Assembly: GCF_027943725.1 (NCBI RefSeq)
Contig: NZ_AP025696.1
Span: 471,293-535,292, forward strand
Source of the DNA: Nitrosophilus kaiyonis
GTDB taxonomy: Bacteria; Campylobacterota; Campylobacteria; Campylobacterales; Nitratiruptoraceae
DNA: 64,000 bases
Direction: 5' to 3'
Shown here piece by piece: positions 43,252 through 52,908 of this stretch. The notes beneath the pieces were generated by a model, which ran no database searches, had not been told where the DNA came from, and saw only the letters and a list, made by a program, of their open reading frames with translations. Position 1 is the stretch's first letter. Each line of letters begins with the position of its first letter. Position numbers and translations under genes: made by a program.

Positions 43252-43905
43252 TTGAAAGTAGCAATGATTGAAGATGATATTGAACTTTCAGAAATATTAA
43301 GTGAATTTTTAAATAAACATAATATAAAAGTTAAAAACTTTGAAGATCCATATATTGCACTCTCTTCGTTAAAAATAGAAAATTTTGATGCACTTATTTT
43401 AGATCTAACACTTCCTGATATGGATGGATTGGAGATTTTAAAAAAAATTAGAGAATTTAGTGATATTCCTATTATAATATCAAGTGCAAGAAGTGATCTA
43501 ACTGACAAAATTATTGGCCTTGAACTTGGAGCAGATGATTATCTTCCAAAACCATACAATCCAAGAGAGCTTGAAGCAAGACTAAAAGCTATTACAAGAC
43601 GAAGAGAAAAAAAAAGCCAAAAAGATTTTTTTATCGATAAAGATTCAAATGAGATAAAATTAAAAGGAAAAATTTTACAATTAACTCCTGCAGAATATGA
43701 AATATTGTCCTATTTGATTGAGCATCCAAATAGAGCAGTATCTAGAGAGGAGCTAATAAAAAATATAGATTTAATAAATCCAAATTCCAGTGAAAAAAGC
43801 ATTGATGTTATCATTGGAAGGATTAGACAAAAAATTGAAGATGACCCCAAAAATCCAAAATATATCCGCTCAGTAAGAGGCGTAGGGTATAAGTTTGTAA
43901 ATTAG
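43252..43905 (+). CDS. OmpR-family response regulator (CprR-like)
   Basis: 217 residues: receiver domain (1-118) with acidic pair IEDD (6-9), phosphoacceptor Asp near 52 (LILDLTLPDMDG), conserved Ser/Lys (ISSARS; LPKPYNPREL), and a winged-helix DNA-binding domain with VIIGRIRQKIEDDPKNP and SVRGVGYKF. Start TTG 43252 with AAAGGA upstream. Its place after htrA and before a histidine kinase matches the Campylobacter cprRS arrangement. Confidence 0.9.
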   Translation: MKVAMIEDDIELSEILSEFLNKHNIKVKNFEDPYIALSSLKIENFDALILDLTLPDMDGLEILKKIREFSDIPIIISSARSDLTDKIIGLELGADDYLPKPYNPRELEARLKAITRRREKKSQKDFFIDKDSNEIKLKGKILQLTPAEYEILSYLIEHPNRAVSREELIKNIDLINPNSSEKSIDVIIGRIRQKIEDDPKNPKYIRSVRGVGYKFVN

Positions 43906-43911
43906 GTGAGT

Positions 43912-44190
43912 AGGGTAAGTTAGGTGAGTTAGAGGGTCATTGGTCATTAAGTCATTGGACATTAGACATTGGTTTTTAGTGTTAGTAGATAGTGATAGTG
44001 TTTGTGTTTGTTATGGACTAAAAACTCACACCCACATTTAATATTAAGGTTGAAGGCTGAAGGTTGAAGGGATTAGGTGATAGTGGATATAAAAAACTCA
44101 GCACTTAGCACTCAACATCAATTCCAAATTCCTAATTCCTAATTCCCAATGACTCAATGACTAATGTCTAATGACCAATATCTAATCACA
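43912..44190. repeat. Composite repeat gap between regulator and kinase
   Basis: The 300-base gap 43906-44205 holds no gene I can support. It contains GTGAGT/GTAAGTT words, heptamers at 43935-43972 (GTCATTG, GACATTA), TAGTGATAGTG, AAGGTTGAAGGCTGAAGG (44046-44063; also near 41374-41391 on the other strand), and heptamers again at 44120-44185. Confidence 0.7.
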
Positions 44191-44205
44191 AATCATGGAA
44201 AACAT

Positions 44206-45417
44206 ATGAAAAGATCAATATTTTTCTCAATCACATTTATCTTTTTAATTGCATTTTTAGCAATTACTGCCTCTTTTTATCTTTTTCTAAAATATGAAAA
44301 AATAAATAAAAAAACTCAAATTGATAAAAGATTTGAGTTTATATCAAATACGCTTCCATGGAAACTTCAAAATATTAAAAATCCAAATAAGCTTATAAAA
44401 GAGTTAAAAAAGATAGATTTAGAGCCCATTTTTTATGCAAAAGAGGCTATAAATATTTTAAAAAATTCAAAAAAGATAAAAAAAATATCCAGTGAAATTG
44501 GAGATATTTGGCTTTTAAAATATAAAAATGAAAACTATATCTTTATTCAAAGTTTTGGAAACTCTTTATTATTAAAAGATCTATCAAGTTTGGAAATTGA
44601 TGATTTTTTTATCTATTTTATCTTTTCTATTGTAATTTTACTTATTTTTCTTGTCTATATTGGCGTAATATTAAAACTTAGACCTCTTAAAAAAATAGAA
44701 AATGAACTTAAAAAGTTCTCAAAAGGAGAGATGAATTTAAATCTTGATATAAAAGGAAGCAGTGAAATAACAGAAGTTGCAAAAAACCTTAAAAACTCAA
44801 TAGATGCAGTTAAAAATATGCTAAATTCAAGAAAACTTCTGCTTAGAAACATTATGCATGAACTAAAAACTCCTATAACAAAAGGAAGAATCGTTGCAGA
44901 AATGGTTGAAAATGAAAAACAAAGAAATAGGCTTATCTCTATATTTGAAAGGTTAAACTCTCTTATAAATGAAATCGCAGCTATTGAATCAATAGATAGC
45001 AAGATTCAAATAAAAAAGGTTAAAAAAAATATAAAAGATTTTTTACAAGAGGCTATAAATCTAGGGCTTTTTGATAAAAAACAGATTATTATAAAATATT
45101 ATGACAATCCTCAAATTGAGGCTGATTACAAACTTTTTAGTATTGCTTTAAAAAATCTAATAGAAAATGGAATAAAATATTCACAAGATAACCAAGTAAA
45201 AATAGCAGTCTATAAAGATAAAATTGATATTATTAATAAAGGCAAACCATTAAAAAAAGAGTTTAACTATTATCTTGAACCATTTACTAAAGAGGGCAAA
45301 AACTCTGGTTTTGGCTTAGGACTATATCTTGTAAACTCCATATTAAAACTTCACAACTTTAAACTTTCTTATAAATATTCCGATAATAGAAATATATTTA
45401 TAATTCATTTATATTAA
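44206..45417 (+). CDS. Sensor histidine kinase (CprS-like)
   Basis: 403 residues: membrane segments near 7-28 and 135-158 flanking a short periplasmic sensor, a HAMP linker, the H box (LLRNIMHELKTPI, phospho-His), the N box (LIENGIKYSQ) and G box (GFGLGLYLVN). It should phosphorylate the upstream OmpR-type regulator. ATG 44206 gives a natural start; the longer frame from 44164 would begin inside heptamer repeats. Confidence 0.9.
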   Translation: MKRSIFFSITFIFLIAFLAITASFYLFLKYEKINKKTQIDKRFEFISNTLPWKLQNIKNPNKLIKELKKIDLEPIFYAKEAINILKNSKKIKKISSEIGDIWLLKYKNENYIFIQSFGNSLLLKDLSSLEIDDFFIYFIFSIVILLIFLVYIGVILKLRPLKKIENELKKFSKGEMNLNLDIKGSSEITEVAKNLKNSIDAVKNMLNSRKLLLRNIMHELKTPITKGRIVAEMVENEKQRNRLISIFERLNSLINEIAAIESIDSKIQIKKVKKNIKDFLQEAINLGLFDKKQIIIKYYDNPQIEADYKLFSIALKNLIENGIKYSQDNQVKIAVYKDKIDIINKGKPLKKEFNYYLEPFTKEGKNSGFGLGLYLVNSILKLHNFKLSYKYSDNRNIFIIHLY

Positions 45418-45440
45418 ATTTTATTTAACAATAAAACAAA

Positions 45441-45446
45441 TATAAT
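45441..45446 (+). promoter_or_regulatory. -10 box for the TonB-receptor operon
   Basis: TATAAT 23-28 bases before the receptor ATG, with TTAGGAT as ribosome binding site. Confidence 0.45.
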
Positions 45447-45468
45447 AAAATAAAAGTTAGGATAAAAA

Positions 45469-47316
45469 ATGAAGATATTTTTATATTTACTATTAAGCTT
45501 CATAACTATTTTTGCCAAAAATCTTGATGTTTTACTTGAAAAATATAAAAAAGAGTCTGAACTTTCAAAAATAACAAAAATAGACACTGCAGGAATAGTT
45601 CATATTTTCACAAGAGAAGATTTAGAAAAGATGCAAGGCTCAAGCCTTAAAGATATTTTAAAATTGATTCCTGGATTAAATTATACCTTTACTCCAAACT
45701 ATACACCTCTATTTACACAAGCTTCTGGAAGTTATGTAAATCAAACAGCAGTAAGGATATATATAAATAATCACGATTTAACTAGTACCTCTTTCGGAAG
45801 TGCTCTTTTAATTTGGGGAGATATGCCTATTGAAGCTTTTGATCATATTGAAATTTATAAAGGTGCTTCATCTATCGAGTTTGGAAGCGAAACAGCAATA
45901 CTTATCATAAAATTATATACAAAACTCCCAAGTAGAGAAGAGGGTAAAAAAATTAGAATAATTAAAGATAGCTTAGGAAGTAGCTCTTTTGATAGCTATT
46001 TGGCTAAAACCGGAACTGATAATGAGTTTTTTATATATGCTCATGCTAAAGATTTCAATTCTAAAAGATATGAAAATGATGGATTTGCAGTTACAAGAGA
46101 TTATAAAGATTATATGTTTTTTGGAAATTATAAAAGAAAAGATATAAATATTGAGAGTGGATATTTAAAAATAGACAAAGACCCATATTTAGGAAATGGT
46201 AAACTATATCATCCAACTGGCGGAGGATTGGATGCATATCATGGATATATAAATATTGAAAAATATATTAATGATATAAAATTTAGAATCTCTTTTGATA
46301 ATTTAAAATATAAAAGAAAATATAGAGATAGAGATGGAGTTTATACTTCAAAAGGGTATGTAAATATATATAATATCGATTTTGAAGATAATATTTTTTC
46401 TATATTTGGAGAAAAAAAGATAAAAAAAGAAAATGATCATTTTGTTTTTGGAGGATTTTATAAATATAAATCTTATAAAGAAAATGGCCACTTTGATCAA
46501 TTTCATATAAATCCTAAAAACTCATTAAATCTATACTCATTATATTTTGAAAATAGACACAAATTTTCAGATGATTTTATGTCACTTTTATTATTAAAAG
46601 GAGATTTTTATAGATATAATAAAGATATAAAATCTCATAACAAATTAATATCAAAAATAGGATTTGTAAAAAGATTAAATAATTTAAAATTAAAGCTTTT
46701 TTATACAAAAACCTATCTTCCTATTGAATTTTATAAGCTATATACGCAAAATGATCTACCGTTTAAATCCAATCCAAATCTAAAATTTCCTAATATAAAT
46801 TTTCTAACATTTGAATCTATATATACAAATAAAAAATATAAAATCTCTTTAAAAGCTGGAAAAAAAGTTATTAAAAATAAAATAAGTTTTGATTATTTAA
46901 ATAAAAGCTTTATAAATTTTAATGAAAAAGTAAAAGTCAATTTTTATGAATTTGAATATGGTTATAATTTTGATTTGGATAATAAACTATCTTTTAATCT
47001 TGTTAAATATAAAAATAATCAAAATGAACTTTCTCCAGATATACAAATTTTTTTAAGAGTGTTTAATAAAATAGAAGATTTTTATCTATATAATGAACTT
47101 TCATATAAAAACTCATATTTTTATAATAATCAAAAGATTGATAGTTCTTTGGATTTTACTTCATCAATAAAATATTTTATAAATAAAGATTTATCTATTG
47201 GACTTAGAGGAGAGAATATATTAAATAAAGGTTTTAAACAAGCATATCGAAAAACAGCAAATATTTATCCTGTATTTGATCATAGATTTATTTTTAATAT
47301 GGAGTATACATTTTGA
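45469..47316 (+). CDS. TonB-dependent outer-membrane receptor
   Basis: 615 residues: signal peptide (1-16), plug domain (about 35-150, GIVHIFTREDLEKMQGSSLKDILKLIPG and IEIYKGASSIEFGSETAILIIKL), and a beta-barrel ending in F (FNMEYTF). Ligand is not evident; the group also includes vitamin and siderophore receptors. It starts an operon with a small periplasmic protein and a GGDEF-EAL protein, the stops and starts overlapping by 4 bases. Confidence 0.85.
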   Translation: MKIFLYLLLSFITIFAKNLDVLLEKYKKESELSKITKIDTAGIVHIFTREDLEKMQGSSLKDILKLIPGLNYTFTPNYTPLFTQASGSYVNQTAVRIYINNHDLTSTSFGSALLIWGDMPIEAFDHIEIYKGASSIEFGSETAILIIKLYTKLPSREEGKKIRIIKDSLGSSSFDSYLAKTGTDNEFFIYAHAKDFNSKRYENDGFAVTRDYKDYMFFGNYKRKDINIESGYLKIDKDPYLGNGKLYHPTGGGLDAYHGYINIEKYINDIKFRISFDNLKYKRKYRDRDGVYTSKGYVNIYNIDFEDNIFSIFGEKKIKKENDHFVFGGFYKYKSYKENGHFDQFHINPKNSLNLYSLYFENRHKFSDDFMSLLLLKGDFYRYNKDIKSHNKLISKIGFVKRLNNLKLKLFYTKTYLPIEFYKLYTQNDLPFKSNPNLKFPNINFLTFESIYTNKKYKISLKAGKKVIKNKISFDYLNKSFINFNEKVKVNFYEFEYGYNFDLDNKLSFNLVKYKNNQNELSPDIQIFLRVFNKIEDFYLYNELSYKNSYFYNNQKIDSSLDFTSSIKYFINKDLSIGLRGENILNKGFKQAYRKTANIYPVFDHRFIFNMEYTF

Positions 47317-47744
47317 AAAAGTTTTTTTTAATTATATTAATTTTTTTTAATCTTTTTGCATCTGTAGAAAATATCGAAAGAGAAATATACTCAACTATTA
47401 TAAAATCGATATTTCCTAAAAAAGAGACAGTTAAAATTTGGGTTGATGATAATAAAAAAGTTTCAATATTTAAAAAAATAGATTTTGCAAAAATAACAGA
47501 TAATTATGAAAACTCTGATATTTTATTTATTTTCCATGAAAAGAGTTTAAAAGATATAAAAACAGATAAGATTATTATATTTGTTGGTAAATACTCTTTA
47601 ATAAAAAATTATCAAAATAGAGTTATCGGTGGTTTTTTTTGGCAAAAAGGAAGACCAAACATAATCTTTTTAAGAAAAAATCTTCAAAAATTTAATATTT
47701 CTCTTCCAAAAGAATTTAACAAATATATAGAGGATAGAGTTTGA
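47313..47744 (+). CDS. Small periplasmic protein between receptor and GGDEF-EAL gene
   Basis: 143 residues with a signal peptide (1-16, ends LFASV), starting at TTG 47313 inside the receptor stop. The mature part alternates short strands and helices and ends VIGGFFWQKGRPNIIFLRKNLQKF. The layout (short exported protein before a membrane GGDEF protein) recalls the YfiR/DUF4154 regulators of YfiN, but the similarity is only suggestive. Confidence 0.55.
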   Translation: MKKFFLIILIFFNLFASVENIEREIYSTIIKSIFPKKETVKIWVDDNKKVSIFKKIDFAKITDNYENSDILFIFHEKSLKDIKTDKIIIFVGKYSLIKNYQNRVIGGFFWQKGRPNIIFLRKNLQKFNISLPKEFNKYIEDRV

Positions 47745-49615
47745 GACATATTTATAAAGTGTTGGCAATTTTAATTGCATTTATATCTATTCTCATTGTC
47801 TATTTATATATTTCAACTTTCACAATAGAAAAAGGTTTAACTAATAAATTAAATACTCTTTTTTTAAAACATGTAAAAGATACTGCAAATAACATAAATC
47901 TTTTTATTAAAAATTATTATGCCAATAACCTTTATCAAGAGTTAAAAGAAGATAAAAAACTAAGAGATTTTCTTCAAAATGCTCTAACTTTGAGTGTATC
48001 TTATCCAAATAGATATGTATATATACTATATAGAGACAAAAAAGGAAAATATAGATATCTTCTTGATGGAAGTAAAGAAGATAAAGGTGAATTTGATCAA
48101 AAACTTGATGTTGATAAAAAAGAGTGGGATTTAGTTTATAAAACAAAAAAAGATAAAGTTATACAACATAGAAATTCTGAATTTTTATATATAACTTACC
48201 TAAAACCTATTGTAAAGAATGGCAATGTAGATGGAATAATTGCTATAGATTTTACAAGTGATTTTCCAAAAACAATTTCAGATATATTGTCTCCTCTAAA
48301 ACAGATTTTTTCATATATTTTTATTACCTTTTTTATAATTTTTTTAATTTTAATTTATCAATTTTATCTATATTATAAAACAAAAAAATTAGCAATAATT
48401 GATCCTTTAACGGAAGCTTATAATAGAACATACTTAAGAGATTTTTTGAATAGTTTTGACCCAAATAAATACTCTATACTTATGGTTGATATAGACCATT
48501 TTAAAAAGATAAATGATAATTATGGCCACAAAGTAGGCGATATAGTATTAAGAGAGTTTTCAACTATAGTCAAAAGAATTTTAAGAGATAGCGATATTAT
48601 AATAAGGTATGGAGGGGAAGAGTTTTTAATATTTTTAAATAAAGAAAATAGTAGTATAGATCCAATAAAAATTGCAGAGAGGATTAGAGAAACTTTTGAA
48701 AAAACCTCTTTTAATATTAATAAAAAAAATAGAATAAATATAACAGTTTCAATTGGTGTTATATCATATCCTGAAAAGTATAAAAAAGTTACAGATGCGA
48801 TAAAAAAAGCTGATGAAATGCTATATATAGCTAAAAAAAGTGGTAGAAACAAAATAATTCAAGACGAAAATAGTAATTTTATAAAAATAGTAGATAAAGA
48901 TATAAATTTCGTAAAAGAGGCAATTGAGGAAAATAGAATCATTCTTCATTACCAACCAATATATGACATAATCAATAATAAAATCAAAAGCTACGAAGCA
49001 TTAGTTAGATTAATTGATACTGATGGAACAGTTATCTATCCAAATAGTTTTTTAAGACAAATTGCTTTTACTACAGTTTATAATAATTTAACAAAAAAAA
49101 TCCTTGAAATAGTATTTGAAACAATTAAAAAAACTCAAAAAACAATAAGTATAAATTTAAATTTTTCTGATATACAGGATAATAAAATCTTTAACATAAT
49201 TGAAAATGAGATAAAAAAAAATATAAAATTGGCAAATTATCTAATTATTGAACTTTTAGAAAATGAAGCTTTAAGTGAAGAGAAAAATTTATCCAATAAA
49301 CTTTTAAAACTTAAAAAATATGGAGTAAATATTGCAATTGATGATTTTGGAAGTGGATATTCAAATTTTGGCATATTTAGATATTTACCGATAGATATTT
49401 TAAAAATAGATGGGTCATTAATAAAAGAGATAAATAGCTCAAAAATATCTTTTTCTATTGTTAATTCAATAGTTTTTTTCGCCAAAGAAGCAAATATAGA
49501 AATTGTTGCAGAATTTGTTGAAAATGAAAATATTTTAAACACTTTAAAAAATTTAAATATAAAATATGCACAGGGGTATCTATTAGGAAAACCTCAACCT
49601 CAAATCATAGGATAA
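47741..49615 (+). CDS. Membrane GGDEF-EAL protein with both sites intact
   Basis: 624 residues: membrane segments near 7-29 and 188-212 around a periplasmic sensor, then GGDEF (RYGGEEFLIFL, intact) and EAL (EALVRL, ININLNF-like SINLNFSD, ELLENEA, DDFGSGYSNF, LKIDGSLI, VAEFVENE, QGYLLGKP). It may both make and break c-di-GMP. Start TTG 47741 overlaps the stop of the small periplasmic protein gene. The alcohol dehydrogenase gene follows by 3 bp. Confidence 0.88.
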   Translation: MRHIYKVLAILIAFISILIVYLYISTFTIEKGLTNKLNTLFLKHVKDTANNINLFIKNYYANNLYQELKEDKKLRDFLQNALTLSVSYPNRYVYILYRDKKGKYRYLLDGSKEDKGEFDQKLDVDKKEWDLVYKTKKDKVIQHRNSEFLYITYLKPIVKNGNVDGIIAIDFTSDFPKTISDILSPLKQIFSYIFITFFIIFLILIYQFYLYYKTKKLAIIDPLTEAYNRTYLRDFLNSFDPNKYSILMVDIDHFKKINDNYGHKVGDIVLREFSTIVKRILRDSDIIIRYGGEEFLIFLNKENSSIDPIKIAERIRETFEKTSFNINKKNRINITVSIGVISYPEKYKKVTDAIKKADEMLYIAKKSGRNKIIQDENSNFIKIVDKDINFVKEAIEENRIILHYQPIYDIINNKIKSYEALVRLIDTDGTVIYPNSFLRQIAFTTVYNNLTKKILEIVFETIKKTQKTISINLNFSDIQDNKIFNIIENEIKKNIKLANYLIIELLENEALSEEKNLSNKLLKLKKYGVNIAIDDFGSGYSNFGIFRYLPIDILKIDGSLIKEINSSKISFSIVNSIVFFAKEANIEIVAEFVENENILNTLKNLNIKYAQGYLLGKPQPQIIG

Positions 49616-49618
49616 AAA

Positions 49619-50650
49619 ATGCTTGCTTTAAGATTTTATGGACAAAGAGATATTAGACTTGAAAATATCCCAAAACCTAAACCAAAAAAAGATGTAGTTT
49701 TGATAAAAGTTAGTGATGCTGGAATAAGCCAAACCCAAATAAATGAGTTTGTAGAGGGACCATTTATTATAAATAAAGAGCCACATCCATTAACAAATAA
49801 ATCAATACCTTTAATACCTTGCCAAGAGTATGGAGGAATTATAGAAGAAGTTGGTGAAAATGTGGATAGAAATCTTATAGGCAAGCAGGTGGCAGTTTTG
49901 CCTCTTATATCTTGTGGTAAATGTGAATATTGCAAAAGTGGTAAAGAACATCTTTGCGATAAAATGGCATATCATGGACTATTAGGTGCAGATGGTGGAT
50001 TTTGTGAATATAGTGTAGTTAATAAAAACAATATTATTGAAATTGAAAAAAGAGAGCTTTTAACTTTTATAGAGCCGATTTTAGTAGGAATACATGCAGC
50101 AAATCAAGCTAAAAGATTTTTTGATCTTAAAGATAAAAATATTTTAATTTTAGGTGCTGGAGCTGTTGGAATTAGTGTTGCTTCAGTATTTAAAGATTTT
50201 TTCAAAGCAAATATTGAGATAAACGATATTTTAGAAGCAAGATTAAAAAGAGCAAAAAAAGCTGGTTTTAAAGCAGTAAAAAAAGATGAGATTTCTAAAA
50301 AATATGATATGGTAATAGATGCAGCCGGAATAGATACACTTATAGAAATACCTGCATTTATTGAGGGACAAAATTATTTAAAAAAAGGCTCTGCCCTTTT
50401 AAATATCGGTACATATTTTCATCCTATAAAACTTATACCTTCCAATTTGCTTTTAAAAGAGCAGTGTATTATTGAATCTATTACTTATAACTCAAATGAT
50501 GTAAAAATTTTGCCAGAAGTTTTAAAAACTATAAAAACTGATTTTAAAATTTTTTTAGATTTTATTGATTTGAAAAATATAATAGAAGATGGATATTACA
50601 GAGCCGAAGTTGATAAAGAGAGTTTTACAAGAATAGTAGTGAGGTCTTAG
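49619..50650 (+). CDS. Zinc-dependent medium-chain alcohol dehydrogenase
   Basis: 343 residues of the MDR family: structural zinc cysteines in CGKCEYCKSGKEHLC (near 99-113), catalytic region CQEYGG near 63, and Rossmann motif GAGAVGIS near 179. Closest by pattern to sorbitol/threonine/galactitol-1-phosphate dehydrogenases; substrate unclear. It sits between two GGDEF-EAL genes with 1-3 bp gaps, apparently in their operon. Confidence 0.83.
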   Translation: MLALRFYGQRDIRLENIPKPKPKKDVVLIKVSDAGISQTQINEFVEGPFIINKEPHPLTNKSIPLIPCQEYGGIIEEVGENVDRNLIGKQVAVLPLISCGKCEYCKSGKEHLCDKMAYHGLLGADGGFCEYSVVNKNNIIEIEKRELLTFIEPILVGIHAANQAKRFFDLKDKNILILGAGAVGISVASVFKDFFKANIEINDILEARLKRAKKAGFKAVKKDEISKKYDMVIDAAGIDTLIEIPAFIEGQNYLKKGSALLNIGTYFHPIKLIPSNLLLKEQCIIESITYNSNDVKILPEVLKTIKTDFKIFLDFIDLKNIIEDGYYRAEVDKESFTRIVVRS

Positions 50651-50651
50651 T

Positions 50652-52448
50652 ATGATCAAAGAGCTTGAAATTTTGCTTTCAAAAATATTAAATGATGAGA
50701 TAAATATAGTTGAAAAAAAGGAATTTGATTTTAAAAAATATAAAAAATTTTTTCCTATAAATAAAAATTTTATATTTACATACAAAAAAGAGATAGATCC
50801 AAAATTTTTATATGAAATAAAACTGTTTTTATCAAACTTTCTTTTAAAATATGAAAAAACTATAGAAGATTTAAAAAAACTAAAAATTTTGCAAAAAGAG
50901 TTGGAAAATATTTTAAATTCTAATGAATTATTATTTTCAAAAAAAGGAAGTATTGAAGACTCTTTTTCTTTTTTAAAAGATTCGAACATAAATTTTGTAA
51001 TTTTTGAAAATCATGAAATACTTTTTAATAGTGGAATTGATAAGTTCACTATTAATACCACTTTAAAAAAATTAAAAAAAGTTGATGAAATCTCTTTTTC
51101 CATAGGAGAAGGAGAACTATATGCTTTAAAGATAGGATTTTATACAATTATTTTAAAAAAAGAGCAACAAATAGATACATTTTTAAAAAAAGTTATAAAA
51201 TCAAGGCTTCTTTGGCTAAATGCATTATATGAAGCAAAAATGCTCTATGAAATAGATAAATTAACAGGTCTTTATACAAGAAGTAAATTTTTAGAAGATA
51301 TTGATAGTTTTCAAAATAGCTCTTTTTTGTTTATAAATATAAAAAATTTTAAATCAATAAATGAACTCTATACAAACTATATTGGTGATATAATATTAAA
51401 AGAGCTATCTGAAAAATTTAAGAAAATTTTTAAAGAATCAAAAATATATAGAATCTATGGTGATAGATTTGCAATAGTTTTTAAAAATGATCATTTAAAT
51501 GAAATATTAGATAATTTTTCAAAAGAAATAGATAAAAAGTTAATGATATACAATAAAAAAACAAAAGAGTATATCCAGCCAAAGCTTGATTTTGAAATTA
51601 TTGTATTTAAAAATTATATAGATGAGATATTAGAAATCTCAAATCTATCATTTAAAAAATGTAAAAAGAAGATTTCTTTTTATGATAAAGATATTGAGCC
51701 TATTTTAAAAGAGGAGATTGAGTATTTTAAAATTTTAATTGATGCTCTTGAAAATGATAAAATAGTTCCATTTTTCCAAAGAATAATAGACAAAAAAACG
51801 GCTAAAACACTATATTTTGAAGCACTTTTAAGAATAGTAGTAGATGAAAAAATATTTTCTCCTATAAAGTTTATTGAAATTGCTAAAAACAAAGGTTTAT
51901 ATAAAAAACTAAATTATAAAATGATTGAAAAATCAATAGATGCAATAAAAAAATTATCAAAAAAAATATCTATCAATATTGATATTTATGATATTTTACA
52001 AGAAGATATTACAGATTTTATTAAAACTCTTATAAAAGAGAAAAATATTAACCCAAAAAATATCCAGTTTGAAATTTTAGAGACTGAAGATATTTATGAA
52101 TATATTGAAGAGGTTAAAAATTTTATTAAAAAAATAAAAGATATTGGATGTAGTATCGCTCTTGATGATTTTGGAAAAGGTTATTCAAATTTTTCTGTTC
52201 TAAAAGATTTTAATATCGATAATCTTAAAATTGATATGAGTTTGACAAAAAACATTGATACAGATAAAGACTCCTTTACAATACTAAAAACTATAGTAGA
52301 ATTTGCTAATCTTTTAAATATAAAAACAACAGCTGAAGGTGTAGGAAATGAAAAAATATATAAAAAATTATTAGAAACAAAAGTGGATTTTTTGCAAGGA
52401 TTTTATATTGAAAAGCCAAAACCGCTTCATGAAATTATTAAGCAATAA
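50652..52448 (+). CDS. Cytoplasmic GGDEF-EAL protein with degenerate cyclase site
   Basis: 598 residues with no membrane segment. The first ~200 residues are unassigned helical sequence; the GGDEF domain reads IYGDRF, so is not catalytic; the EAL domain is complete by motif (EALLRI, SINIDIYD, EILETED, DDFGKGYSNF, LKIDMSLT, TAEGV, QGFYIEKP). Likely a c-di-GMP phosphodiesterase. It overlaps the convergent NUDIX gene by 11 bases. Confidence 0.85.
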   Translation: MIKELEILLSKILNDEINIVEKKEFDFKKYKKFFPINKNFIFTYKKEIDPKFLYEIKLFLSNFLLKYEKTIEDLKKLKILQKELENILNSNELLFSKKGSIEDSFSFLKDSNINFVIFENHEILFNSGIDKFTINTTLKKLKKVDEISFSIGEGELYALKIGFYTIILKKEQQIDTFLKKVIKSRLLWLNALYEAKMLYEIDKLTGLYTRSKFLEDIDSFQNSSFLFINIKNFKSINELYTNYIGDIILKELSEKFKKIFKESKIYRIYGDRFAIVFKNDHLNEILDNFSKEIDKKLMIYNKKTKEYIQPKLDFEIIVFKNYIDEILEISNLSFKKCKKKISFYDKDIEPILKEEIEYFKILIDALENDKIVPFFQRIIDKKTAKTLYFEALLRIVVDEKIFSPIKFIEIAKNKGLYKKLNYKMIEKSIDAIKKLSKKISINIDIYDILQEDITDFIKTLIKEKNINPKNIQFEILETEDIYEYIEEVKNFIKKIKDIGCSIALDDFGKGYSNFSVLKDFNIDNLKIDMSLTKNIDTDKDSFTILKTIVEFANLLNIKTTAEGVGNEKIYKKLLETKVDFLQGFYIEKPKPLHEIIKQ

Positions 52449-52887
52449 TCTTTTTTAATCTATCTAAAAAAACTCTTTGGCTTTTTACTATCTTCTCATA
52501 AGCTTTATCGATATCAAACCATTTAGCCTTATCAACTTCTGGAAATTTTTTAATTTTACCAGAATTTGGAGGCCACTCTATTTCAAAAAAATTTGATTTA
52601 ATATCTGTATCAATATCTTTGTTTATTGCAAATATATGGATAATCTTATTTGAAGTTTTAGCATCTTTTAAATCAATAAAATCTCCATCTATTTTTTTAC
52701 CTGTCTCTTCAAAAAACTCTCTTTTTGCTGCTTCAAGCAAGCTCTCATCTTCCTTAATCTCGCCTTTTGGAATACTCCATGCACCACTATCTCTTTTTGC
52801 CCAAAAAGGTCCTCCCATATGAACTAAAAAGACTTTTAATTTATTATTCTCTTTTTTAAATGGTAAAATACCCGCACTGATTTTCAT
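52438..52887 (-). CDS. NUDIX hydrolase
   Basis: 149 residues with a complete NUDIX box from residue ~46 (GEIKEDESLLEAAKREFFEETGK), plus GAWSIPKG before it. Such enzymes hydrolyse nucleoside diphosphate derivatives; FLVHMGGPFWAKRDSGAWSIPKG is like the diadenosine-polyphosphate/NTP group. ATG 52887 with AGGAAG upstream is used; the longer frame to 52986 runs into the uppP gene. Confidence 0.87.
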   Translation of the reverse strand: MKISAGILPFKKENNKLKVFLVHMGGPFWAKRDSGAWSIPKGEIKEDESLLEAAKREFFEETGKKIDGDFIDLKDAKTSNKIIHIFAINKDIDTDIKSNFFEIEWPPNSGKIKKFPEVDKAKWFDIDKAYEKIVKSQRVFLDRLKKIIA

Positions 52888-52908
52888 AAATCTTCCTAAA
52901 GGCGATAT

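Noticed and set aside
44164..44205. Longer N-terminus for the histidine kinase
   Set aside because: The extra codons are heptamer repeat; ATG 44206 begins just before the first membrane helix.
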